Shown here: positions 1 to 11,930 of the stretch, piece by piece
Layout of the letters: each line of letters starts with the position of its first letter
Position numbering within the stretch: the stretch's first letter is position 1
Assembly: GCF_937616625.2 (NCBI RefSeq)
Contig: NC_065570.1
Span: 36,711,665 to 36,775,664, forward strand
From: Mercurialis annua
Taxonomy: Eukaryota > Streptophyta > Magnoliopsida > Malpighiales > Euphorbiaceae
Length of the DNA: 64,000 bases
Direction: 5' to 3'
Made by a program: the position numbers and the translations under genes
The notes under the pieces: model-generated
What the model saw: only the letters and a program-made list of their open reading frames with translations
Databases searched by the model: none
What the model was told of the DNA's origin: nothing

Positions 1-430
1 ATTACCTAAGCATGGTTTAGTTATATTACGCAAAGTGTAAGTGAAAAGTGACGCTAAATTAGTATGTTAGGTCTCAAGTCTCTTTAACGCGTCGTTTCGA
101 TTACTGTGCTTATGTCGCGTCACATGTGTTTCAAACGCGTCTTTCTGATTACCTATGCATGGTTAGATTTTATTACGCAAAGTGTGCGTGAAAAGTGACA
201 ATAGATTAGTATGTAGCATCTCAAGTCTTTTTAACGCGTCGTTCCGATTACCTAGGCGCATGGTTAGGTTATTTTACGCAAAGTGTGCGTGAAAAGTGAC
301 GCTAGATTAGTATGTCGCGTCTCAAGTCTCTTTAAAGCGTCGTTCCGATTACCTAAGCATGGTTATTACTATTACGCAAAGTGTGCGGGAAAAGTAACGC
401 TAGATTAGTATGTCGCGTCTCAAGTCTCTT

Positions 431-885
431 TAACGCGTAGTCTCAAGTGTCTTTAAAGCGTCTTTCCGATTACCTAATCATGGTTAGGTTGTATTATGCA
501 AAATGTGCGTGAAAAGTGACGGATATATTAGTATGTCGCGTCTCAAGTCTCTTTAACGCGTCATGCCGATTACCTAAGCATGGTTAGGTAGTGTGCGTGA
601 AAAGTAACGCTAGATTAGTATGTCGCGTCTCAATTCTTTTTAACTTGTCGTTCCTATTACCTAAGCATGGTTTAGTTATATTACGCAAAGTGTAAGTGAA
701 AAGTGATGCTAAATTAGTATGTCGGGTCTCAAGTCTCTTTATCGCGTCGTTTCGATTACTTCGCGTCACAAGTGTCTCTAACGCGTCGTTCTGATTACCT
801 ATGCATGGTTAGATTATATTACACAAAGTGTGCGTGAGAAGTGGCAATAGATGAACATGTTGCGTCTCAATTCTCTTTAACGCGT
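431..885 (+). repeat. about 450-bp repeat, three copies
   Basis: The same block lies at 431-885, 4317-4771 and about 19611-20094. Shared markers are GTGACGGATATATTAG, the deletion join GGTTAGGTAGTGTGCG and GAGAAGTGGCAATAG. The repeat joins the end of the 4-kb block to its start, as expected of unequal exchange between array blocks. Confidence 0.85.
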
Positions 886-3800
886 CGTTCCAATTACCTA
901 ATCATGGTTAGGTTATATTACACAAAGTGTGCGTGAAATGTGAAAATAGATTAGTATGTCTTGTCCCAAGTCTCTTTAACGCGTCGTTCCGATTACCTAA
1001 GCATGGTTAGGTTATATTATGCAATGTGTGCATGAACACTGTTGCTAGGTTAGTATGTCGTGTCTCAATTCTCTTTAATGCTTCGTTCCGATTACCTAAG
1101 CATGGTTAGGTTATATTACGCAAACTGTGCTTGAAAAGTGACGCTAGATTAGTATGTCGCGTCTTAAGTCGCTTTGACGCGTCGTTCCGATTACCTAAGC
1201 ATGGTTAGATTATATTACGCAAAGCGTGCGTAAAAAGTGACGCTAGATTAGTATGGCGCGTTTCAAGTTTTTTTATCGCGTCGCTTCGATTACCATGCTT
1301 ATGTCGCGTCACAAGTGTCTCTAACGCATCGTTCTGATTACCTAAGCATGGTTAGATTATATTATGCAAAGTGTTCGTGAAAAGTAACAATATAATGTAT
1401 GTCGTGTCTCAAGTCTCTATAACTCGTCGTTTCGATTACCTATGCATGGTTAGGTTATTTAACGCAAAGTGTGCGTGAAACGGGACGCTTAGTATGTCGG
1501 TTCTCTAGTCCCTTTAGAGAGTATTCCGATTACCTAAGCATTGTTAGGATATATAACGCAAAGTGTGTGTGAAAAGTGACGCTAGATTAGTATGTCGCGT
1601 CTCAAGTATCTTTAACGCGTCGTTCCGATTACCAAAGCGTGGTTATGATATATTATGCCAAGTGCGCGTTAAAAGTGTCGGTAGATTAGTATGTCGCGTC
1701 ACAAGTCTCTTAAATGCGTTGTTATGATTACCCAAGCATGGTTAAGTTATATTACGCAAAGTATGCGTAAAAAGTCTCTTGAACGCATCGTTTCGATTAC
1801 CATGCTTATGTCACGTTACAAGTCTCTCCAACACGTCGTCCCGATTACCAAAGCATGGTTAGGTTATATTAAGCAAAGTGTGCGTAATAAGTGACAATAG
1901 ATTAGTATGTTGCGTCGCAAGTCTCTTTAATGTGTCATTCCGATTACCTGAGCATGGTTAGGTTATTTTACGCAGAGTGTGCGTGAAAAGTGACGCTAGA
2001 TTAGTATGTCCCTTCTTAAGTCCCTTTAACGCGTGTTTCGAGTACCTAAGTATGGTTAGGTTATATAGCACAAAGTGTGCGTGAAAAATGACGCTAGATT
2101 AGTATGTCGCATCTCAAGTCTCTTTAAAGCGTCGTTCCGATTACCAAATCATGGTTAGGTTATATTGCGCAATGTGTGCGTGAAAATTGTTGCTAGGTTA
2201 GTATGTCGCGTCTGAACTCTCTTTAAAGCGTTGTTCCGATTACCTAATCATGGTTAGGTTGTATTACGCAATGTGTGCGTGAATAGTGACGCTACATTAA
2301 TATGTCGCGTCTCAAGTATCTTTAGCGCGTCGTTATGATTACCTAAGCATGGCTAGGTTTTCTTACGCAAAGCGTACGTAAAAAGTGACGCTAGATTAGT
2401 ATGGCGCGTTTCAAGTGTCTTTAACGCGTCGTTTCGATTACTGTGCTTATATCGCGTCACAAGTGTGCGTATTACGATTACCTAAGCGTGGTTATGTTTA
2501 TATTACGAAGAGTGTGCGTGAAAAGTGACGCTAGTTTAGTATGTCGCATCTCAAGTCTCTTTAACGCGTCGTTGCGATTACCTAAGCATGGTTGGGTTAT
2601 ATTACGCAATGTGTGCGTGAAAACTATTGCTAGCTAGTATGTCGCGTCGCAAGTCTCTCTAAAGCGTCGTTCAGATTATTTAAGCATGGTTAGGTCATAT
2701 TACGTAAAATGTGCGTGAAAGTAACGCTAGAATAGTATGTCGCATCTCAAGTCTCTTTAACGCGTCGTTCCGATTACCTAAGCATGGTTAGGTTATATTA
2801 CGCAATGTGTGCGTGAAAACTGTTGATGTTAGTATGTCGCGTCACAAGTCTCTCTAACGCGTCGTTCTTATTACCAAAGCATGGTTAGGTTATATTACGC
2901 AAAATGTACCCGAAAAGTGACGCTAGAATAGTATGTCGTGTCTCAAGTCTCTTTAAAGCGTCGTTCCGATTAGCTAAGCTTAGTTAGGTTATAATACGCA
3001 AAGTGTGCGTAAAAAGTGACGCTAGATTAGTATGGCACGTTTCAAGTCTCTTTAACGCGTCTTTTCGATTACCATTGTCACGTCACAAGTTTCTCTAACG
3101 TGTCCTTCTGATTACCTAAGCATGGTTAGGTTATATTACGCAAAGTGTGCGTGAAAATTGACAATATATTAGTATATCGTGTCTCAAGTCTCTAAAACGC
3201 GTCGTTCCGATTACCTAAGCATGGTTAGGTTATTTTACGCAAAGTGTGCTGAAAAGTGACGTTAGATTAGTACGTCGCATCTGAAGTCCCTTTAATGTGT
3301 GTTTCGATTACCTAAGCATGGTTAGGTTATATTACGCAAAGTGTGCGTCAAAAGTTACGCTAGATTAGTATGTCGTGTCTCAAGTCTCTTTAACGCGTCG
3401 TTTCGATTACCAAAACATGGTTATGTTATATTACGCCAAGTGCGCCTTAAAAGCGTCGCTAGTTTAGTATGTCATGCACAAGTCTCTTTAACTCGTTGTT
3501 ACGATTACCTAAGCATGGTTAAGTTATATTACGCAAAGTGTGCGTAAAAAGTGACCCTTGATTAGTACGTCGCGTCTCAAGTCTCTTTAACGCATCTTTT
3601 CGATTACCATGCTTATGTCACGTTACAAGCCTCTCTAACACGTCGTTCTGATTACCAAAGCATGGTTAAGTCTCTTTATCGTGTCGTTTCGATTACCTAA
3701 GCATGGTTAGGTTATTTTACGCGAAGTGTGCGTGAAAAGTGACGTTAGATTAGTATGTCGCGCTCTTAAGTCTCTTTAACGCGTCGTACCGATTACCAAA

Positions 3801-4922
3801 GCATGGTTCGATTATATTACGCAATGTGTGCGTGAAAACTGTTGCTAGGTTAGTATGTCGATCTCAAGTCTCTTTAAAACGTCGTTCCAATTACCTAATC
3901 ATGGTTAGGTCGTATTACACAAAGTGTGCATGAAAAGTGATGCTAGATTAGTATGTCGCATCTCATATTTCTTAAACGCGTCGATCCAGTCACCTAAGCA
4001 TGGTTAGGTTATATTACGCAAAGCGTCCGTATAAAGTTGCGCTAGATTAGAATGGCGCGTTTCAAGTCTCTTTAACGCATCGTTTCGATTACGGTGCTTA
4101 TGTCCCGTCACAAGTGTCTCTAACGCGTCGTTCATATACCTAAGCAGGGTTAAGTTATATTACGCAAAGTGTGGTGAAAAGTGACAATAGATTAGTATGT
4201 CGCATCTCAAGTCTCTTTAACGCGTCGTTCCGATTACCTAGGCATGGTTAAGTTATTTTACAAAAAGTGTGTGTGAAAAGTGACGCTAGATTAGTATGTC
4301 GCGTCTCAAGTCTCTTTAACGCGTCGTCTCAAGTGTCTTTAAAGCGTCTTTCCGATTACCTAATCATGGTTCGGTTGTATTATGCAAAATGTGCGTGAAA
4401 AGTGACGGATATATTAGTATGTCGCGTCTCAAGTCTCTTTAACGCGTCATGCCGATTACCTAAGCATGGTTAGGTAGTGTGCGTGAAAAGTAACGCTAGA
4501 TTAGTATGTCGCGTCTCAATTCTTTTTAACTCGTCGTTCCTATTACCTAAGCATGGTTTAGTTATATTACGCAAAGTGTAAGTGAAAAGTGATGCTAAAT
4601 TAGTATGTCGGGTCTCAAGTCTCTTTATCGCGTCGTTTCGATTACTTCGCGTCACAAGTGTCTCTAACGCGTCGTTCTGATTACCTATGCATGGTTAGAT
4701 TATATTACGCAGAGTGTGCGTGAGAAGTGGCAATAGATTAACATGCTGCGTCTCAATTCTCTTTAACGCATCGTTCCGATTACCTAAGCATGATTAGGTT
4801 ATTTTACGCTAAGTGTGCGTGAAAAGTGACGCTAGATTAGTATGTTATGTCTCAAATCTATTTAACGTGTCGTTCCAATTACCTAAGCATGGTTAGGTTA
4901 TATAACGCAATGTGTGAGTGAA
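881..4922 (+). repeat. about 4.0-kb segmental duplication, copy 1 (MITE-free)
   Basis: Colinear with 15883-20233. Rare variants shared in the same order include CTTGTCCCAAGTC (961), TTTAGAGAGTATTCC (1510), CCCTTCTTAAGTCCC (2010) and GATCCAGTCACC (3983). Offset is 15002 on the left and 15313 on the right, the change being the 284-bp insertion plus small indels. The MITE site is empty here. Confidence 0.9.
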
Positions 4923-6218
4923 AAGTGACGCTAAATTAGTATGGCGCGTCTCAAGTCACTTTAACGCGTCATTCCTATTACCTAAGCATGGTTAGGTTAT
5001 ATTACACAAAGTATACGTGAAAAGTGATGCTAGATTAGTATGTCACATCTCAAGTCTCTTTAACACGTTGTTCCGATTACCTAAGTATGGTTAGGTTTTA
5101 TTACGCAAAGTTTGCGTAGAAAGTGACGCTAGATTAGTATGGCGCGTCTCAAGTCTCTTTAACGCGTCGTTTCGATTACAATGCTTATTTCGCGATACAA
5201 GTCTCTGTAACGCGTCGTACCGATTACCTAAGCATGGTTGAGTTATATTAGGCAAAGTGTGTGTGAAAAGTGACGCTAGATTAGTATGTCGCATCTCAAG
5301 TCTCTTTAACGCGTTGTTCCGATTACCTAAGCATTGTTAGGTCATATTACGCAAAGTGTGCGTGAAAAGTGTCGCTAAATTAATATGCCGCTACCGTGCT
5401 TATGTCGCGTCCCAAGTGTCTCTAACGCGTCGTTTCGCGTCTCAAAGTGTGTGTGAAAAGTGCTTATGTCGCGTCACAAGTCTGTCTAACGCATCATTCC
5501 GATTACCTAAGCATGATTAGGTTATATTAAGCAAAGTGTGAGTGAAAAGTGACGCTAGATTAGTATGTCGCGTCTCAGGTCTTTTTAATGAGTTGTTCCG
5601 ATTTCCTAAGTATGGTTATGTTATATTACGCAAAGTGTCCGTGAAAAGTGACAGTTGATTAGTATGTCGCGTCACAAATCTCTTTAACGTGTCGTTTCGA
5701 TTACTTAAACATGTTTAGGATATAGTTCGCAAAGTGTGAGTCAAAAGTGACGCTAAATTAGTATGGCGCGTCTCAAGTAAATTTAATGCGTCGTTCTGAT
5801 TACCTAAGCATGGTTAGGTTATATTACGCAATGTGTGTGTAAAAGGTGACGCTAGATTAGTATGGCGCGTTTCAAGTCTCTTAAACGCGTCTTTTCGATT
5901 ACCATGCCTATGTCGCGTAACAAGTGTCTCTAACGCGTTGTTATGATTAACTAAGCATGGTTAGGTTATATTACGCAAAGTGTGCGTGAAAAGTGACAAT
6001 AGATTAGTATGTTGCCTCTCAAGTCTCTTTAACGTATCGTTCCGATTACTTAAGCATGGTTATCTTATATTACGCCAAGTGCGCGTTAAAAGTGTCTCTA
6101 GATTATTATGTCGCATAATAAGTCTCTTTAATGCATTGTTACGATTACCTAAGCATGGTTAACTTATATTACGCAAAGTGTGAGTGAAAAGTGATGCTAG
6201 ATTATTATGGCGTCTCAA

Positions 6219-6230
6219 GTCTCTTTGCGT
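6219..6230. other. orientation switch, forward to reverse
   Basis: Forward CTCAAGTCTCTTT runs directly into reverse GCGTAATATAACC at 6226/6227. CTTT is common to both sides (CTCTTTAACG forward, CACTTTGCG reverse), so the joint looks like short-homology joining. Confidence 0.9.
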
Positions 6231-9200
6231 AATATAACCTAACCATGCATAGGTAATCGAAACAACGACTTAATGAGACTTGAGATGCGACATACTAATC
6301 TAGCGTCACTTTTCACGCAAACTTTGCGTAATATAACCTAACCATGCTTAGGAAATTGGAACGATGCGTGAAAGAAACTTGAGTAGCGACATACTAATCT
6401 AGCGTCACCTTTCACGCAAACTTTGCGTAATATAACCTAACCATGATTAGGTAATCAGAAAGACGCGTTAACGAGACTTGAGACGCGACATATTAATCTA
6501 GCGTCATTTTTCACGCACACTTTACGTAATATATCCTAACCATGCTTAGGTAATCGGAATACGAATTAAAGAGACTTGAGAAGTGACATACTAATCTAGC
6601 GTCACTTTTCATGCACACCTTGCGTAAAATAACCTAACCATGCCTAGGTAATCGGAACAACGCGTTAAAGAGACTTGAGAAACGAGATACCAATCGAGCG
6701 TAACTTTCACGCACACTTTGCGTAATGTAACCTAACCATGCTAAGGTAATCGGAACGACGTGTTAAAGAGACTTGAGACGCGACATACTAACCTAGCAAC
6801 AGTTTTTACGCACACATTGCGTAATATAACCTAACCATGTGTACGTAATCGGAACGACGCGTTAAAGAGACTTCATTGCGTAATATAACCTAACCATTTG
6901 TAGCTAATCGGAATGACGCGTTAAAGAGACTTGAGACGCGACATACTAACCTAGCGTCACTTTTCACGCACACTTTGCGTAAAATAACCTAACCATGCTT
7001 AGGTAATCGGAACAACGCGTTAAAGAGACTTGAGATGCGACATACTAATCATTTGTCAATTTTCCCGCACATCTTGCGTAATATAACCTAACCATGATTA
7101 GGTAATTGGAACGACGTGTTAGAGAGACTTGTAATGTGACATGAGCATGGTAATCTAAACGACGTGTTAAAGAGACTTGAGACGTGCCATAACCTAACCA
7201 TGCCTAGGTAATCGTAACACCGCGTTAAAGAGACTTGTGACGGAACATACTAATCTAGTGACACTTTTAACGACTAACATAACAATGCTTAGGTAATCGG
7301 AACGACGCGTTAAATAGACTTGAGACGCAACATACTAATCTATTGTCCCTTTTCACGCACACTTTGCGTAATATAACCTAAACATGCTTAGTTAATCAGA
7401 ACGACGCGTTAGAGACAGTTGAAAAGACGCGTCAAAAAAACTTGAAATGCGCCATACTAATCTAGCGTCATTTTTACGCACACTTTGCGTAATATAACCT
7501 AACTATGCTTAGGTTATCGGAACGACGTGTTAAAGTGACTTGAGACGCACCATACTAATTTAGCGTCACTTTTTACTCACACTTTGCGTAATATAACCTA
7601 ACCATTCTTAGGTAATCGGAACGACGCGTTAAAGAGACTTTATACGCGCCATACTAATTTAGCGTCACTTTTTACTCACACTTTGCGTAATATAACCTAA
7701 CCATCATTAGGTAATCGGAACGACGCGTTGAAGAGACTTGAGATGCAACATACTAACCTAGCATCACTATTCACGAACTCTTTGCGTAATATAACCTAAC
7801 CATGCGTAGGTAGTCGGAACGATGCGTTAAAGAGTCTTGAAACGCAACATACTAATCTATTTTCACTTTTCACGCACATTTGGCATAATATAACCTAACC
7901 ATGCTTAGGTAATCGGAACAACGGGATAGAGAGACATGTGACTCCACATAAGCATGGTAATCAAAACGACGGTTAAGCATGGTAATCTATTGTCGCTTTT
8001 CATGCACACTTTGCGTAATATAACCTAACCACGCTTAGGTAATCGGAACGACACATTAAAGAAGCTTGAAACGCGACATACTAATCTGGCATCACTTTTC
8101 ACGCACACTTTGGTAATATAACCCAACCATGCTTACGTAATCGGAACGACGCGTTAGATAGACTTGTGATGGGATATACTAATCTAGCGTCACTTTTCAC
8201 GCACACTTGGCGTAATATAAGTCAACCATGCTTAGGTAATAAGAACGACGTGTTAGAGAGACTTGTGACGCGTCTTAAGCATGATAATCGAAACGACGCG
8301 TTAAAAAGAGTTGAGACGCGCCATACTAATACCTAACCATGCTTAGGTAATCAGAACAACGCGTTAAAGAGACTTGAGATGCGGCATACTAATCATTTGT
8401 CAATTTTCCTGCACATTTTGCGTAATATAACCTAACCATGCTTAGGTAATAGGAAGGACGTGTTAGAGAGACTTGTAATGTGACATAAGCATGGTAATCT
8501 AAACGACGCGTTAAAAAGACTTGAGACATGCCATACTAATCTAACGTCACTTTTTACGCAAACTTAGCATAATATAACCAAACCATGCTTAGGTAATCGT
8601 AACACCGCGTTAAGGAGACTTTTGACGGGACATACTAATCTAGTGACACTTTTAACGACTAACATAACAATGCTTAGGTAATCAGAACGACACGTTAAAT
8701 AGACTTGAGACGCAACATACTAACCTATTGTCCCTTTTCACGCACACTTTGCGTAATATAACCTAACCATGCTTAGTTAATTAGAACGACGCGTTAGAGA
8801 CACTTGAAAAGACGCGTTAAAAAAACTTGAAACGCGCCATACTAATCTAGCGTCATTTTTACGCACACTTTGCGTAATATAACCTAACTATTCTTAGGTT
8901 ATCGGAACGACGCGTTAAAGTGACTTGAGACACACCATACTAATTTAGCATCACTTTTTACTCACACTTTGCGTAATATTAGGTAATCGGAACAACGCGT
9001 TAAATACACTTGAGATGCGCCATACTAATTTAGCGTCACTTTTTACTCACACTTTGCGTAATATAACCTAGCCATGCTTAGGTAATCAGAACGACACGTT
9101 AAAGAGACTGGAGACGCAACATACTAACCTAGCATCACTATTCATGAACTCTTTGCGTAATATAACTTAACCATGCGTAGGTAATCGGAACGACGCGTTA

Positions 9201-11925
9201 AAGAGACTTGAAACGCAACATACTAATCTATTTTAACTTTTCACGCACACTTTGTATAATATAACCTAACCATGCTTAGGTAATCGGAACGACGCGATAG
9301 AGAGACATGTGACTCCACATAAGCATGGTAATCAAAACGACGCGTAAAAATCAATTGTCGCTTTTCATGCACACTTTTGTAATATAACCTAACCATGCTT
9401 AGGTAATCGGAATGACACATTAAAGAAGCTTGAAACGCGACATACTAATCTAGCGTCGCTTTTCACGCACACTTTGCGTAATATAACCCAACCATGCTTA
9501 CGTAATCGGAACGACGCATTAGATAGACTTGTGATGGGACATACTAATTTAGCGTCACTTTTCACGCACACTTGGCGTAATATAAGTCAACCATGCTTAT
9601 GTAATAAGAACGACGCGTTAGAGAGACTTGTGATGCGTCATAAGCATTATAATCGAAACAACACGTTAAAGAGACTTGAAACGCGCCATACTAATCTAGC
9701 GTCACTTTTTACGCAGACTTTGCGTAATATAACCTAACCATGCTTAGGTTATCGGAACGACGCGTTAAAGAGACTTGAAACGCGACATGCTAATGTAGCG
9801 TCTCTTTTCACGCAAACTTTGCGTCATATAACCTAACCATGCTTAGGAAATCGGAACGACGTGTTAAAGAGACTTGAAACCAGACATACCAATCTAGCGT
9901 CACTTTTCACGCACACTTTACGTAATATAACCTGAACATGCTTAGGTAATCGAAATACGCATTAAAGAAACTTGAGACGCGGCATACTAATCTAGCATCA
10001 CTTTTCACGCACAGTTTGCGTCAAATAACCTAACCATGCCTAGGTAATCGGAACGACGCGTCAAAGAGACTTGAGATGCGACATACTAATTGATTGTCAC
10101 TTTTCACGCACACTTTGTGTAATATAACCTAACCATGCTTAGGTAATCAGAACGACGCGTTAGAGACACTTGTGACGCGACATAAGCAAAGTAATCGAAA
10201 CGGCGGGTTAAAGACACTTGAAACGCGCCATACTAATCTAGCGTCACTTTTTATGCACGCTTTGCGAATATAACCAAACCACATGACATACCAATCCAGC
10301 GTCACTTTTCATGCACACTTTGCGTAAAATAACCTAACCATGCTTAGGTAAGACACGTTAAAGAGACTTGCGACGCGACATACTAATTTATTGTCCCTTT
10401 TCACGCACACTATGTGTAGTATAACCTAACCATGCTTTGTTAATCGGATTGACGAGTTAAAGAGACTTGAAACGCGACATACTAATCTAGTGTCACTTGT
10501 CACGCACACTTTGCGTAATATAACTAAACCATGCTTAGGTAATCGGAACGCTGAGTTAAAGAGACTTCAGACTCGACATACTAATCTAGCGTTACTTTTC
10601 ATGCACACTACCTAACCATGCTTAGGTAATCGGAACGACGCATTAAAGAGACTTGAAACGCGACACACTATTCTAGCGTCACTTTTCACGCACACTTTGC
10701 TTAGTATAACGACGCGTTTTTAGAGACTTCAGACGCGACATACAAATCTAGCGTCACTTTTCACGCACACTTTGTGTAATAATCAAACCATGCTTAGGTA
10801 ATCGGAACACGCATTTTTAGAGACTTCAGACGCGACATACTAATCTAGCGTCACTTTTCACGCACACTTTGCGTAAAATAACCTAACCATGTTTAGGTAA
10901 TCGGAACAATGCGTTAAAGAGACTGCAGACGTGACATACTAATCTAGCGTCACTTTTCACGCACGCTTTGCGTAATATAACGTAACCATGCTTAGGTAAT
11001 TGGAATGACGCATTAAAGAGACTTAGGACGCGCCATACTAATCAAACGTCACTTTTCGAGCACAGTTTCCGTAATACAATCTAACCATGCTTACGTAATC
11101 GGAACGACGCGTTAAAGAGACTTGAGATGAGACAAACAAATGTAGCGTCACTTTTCACGCATACTTTGCGTAATATAACCTAACCATGCTTAGTTAATAG
11201 AAACAACGCGTTAAGGAGACTTGAGTCGCGACATACTAATTTAGCGTCACTTTTTACGCACACTTTGCGTAATCTAACCTAACCATGCTTAGGTAATCGG
11301 AAGGACACGTTAAAGAGACTTGAGAGGCGACATACTAATCTACCGCCACTATACACTCACTCTTTGAGTAATACAACCTAACCATGCTTAGGTAATCGAA
11401 ACGACGCGTTAGATAGACTTGTGACGCGACATAAGAATGGTAATTGATACGACGCGTTAAAGAGACTTGAGACGCGACATATTAATCACTTTTCACGCAC
11501 ACTCTGCGTAACATAAGCTAACCATGCTTAGATAATAAGAACGACGCATTATAGAGAGTTGAGACGCCACATACTAATCTAGCGTCACTTTTCACGCACA
11601 CTCTGCATAATAGAACCAAACCATACTTAGGTAATCGGAACGACGCGTTAGAGAGACTTGCGATGCAACATACTAATCTAGCGTCACTTTTCACGCACAC
11701 TTAGCAAAATATAAGCTAACCGTGCTTAGGTAATCAGAACGGGGCGTTAGAGAGACTTGTGACGCGACATACTAATCTAGCGTCACTATTCACGCACTCT
11801 TTGCGTAATATAACTTAACGATGCATAGGTAATCGCAACGACGCGATAGAGACGTTTGAGACGCGACATACTAATCTAGCGTCGCTTTTCACGCACACTT
11901 TGCGTAATATAACCTAGCCATGCTT
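6227..11925 (-). repeat. 99-bp satellite array, inverted block II
   Basis: The same monomer is read in reverse complement (AACCTAACCATGCTTAGGTAATCGG-type boxes followed by GAGACTTGAGACGCGACATAC-type boxes). Both borders are abrupt orientation switches at 6221-6227 and 11920-11926. The interior holds an approximately 1.34-kb tandem duplication (6986-8329 and 8331-9690). No gene, RNA or foreign insertion is visible. Confidence 0.95.
6986..9690 (-). repeat. about 1.34-kb tandem duplication inside block II
   Basis: 6986-8329 and 8331-9690 share the same rare variants in order, for example CATTTGTCAATTTTCC at 7050 and 8394, and GAAAAGACGCGT at 7421 and 8806. The offset drifts from 1344 to 1385 because the first copy has lost about 40 bp near 7190. 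Confidence 0.85.
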
Positions 11926-11930
11926 CTGAT
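11917..11930. other. orientation switch, reverse to forward
   Basis: Reverse CTAGCCATGCTT is followed by forward CTGATTATCTAAGC, switching at about 11925. ATGCTT occurs in both orientations (CCATGCTTAGG reverse, AATGCTTCG forward), again a short-homology joint. Confidence 0.88.

Larger units (their letters stand above)
1..6226 (+). repeat. 99-bp satellite array, forward block I
   Basis: Head-to-tail diverged monomers of about 99 bp, recognised by the recurring landmarks GTATGTCGCGTC, GATTACCTAAGCATGG, ATATTACGCAAAGTG and GTGAAAAGTGACGCTAGA. Two frequent sequence classes differ before the TAG box: one reads GTGACGCTAGA or GTGACAATAGA, the other AACTGTTGCTAGG. Shortened monomers with GATTACCATGCTTATG are interspersed. 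Nothing other than satellite is visible. The block is a mosaic of copies: 1-431 resembles 43029-43459, 431-885 resembles 4317-4771, and 881-4922 resembles 15883-20233. The stretch 5370-5480 is a jumble of monomer fragments. The array is cut by the window start, so its true left edge is unknown. Confidence 0.95.
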
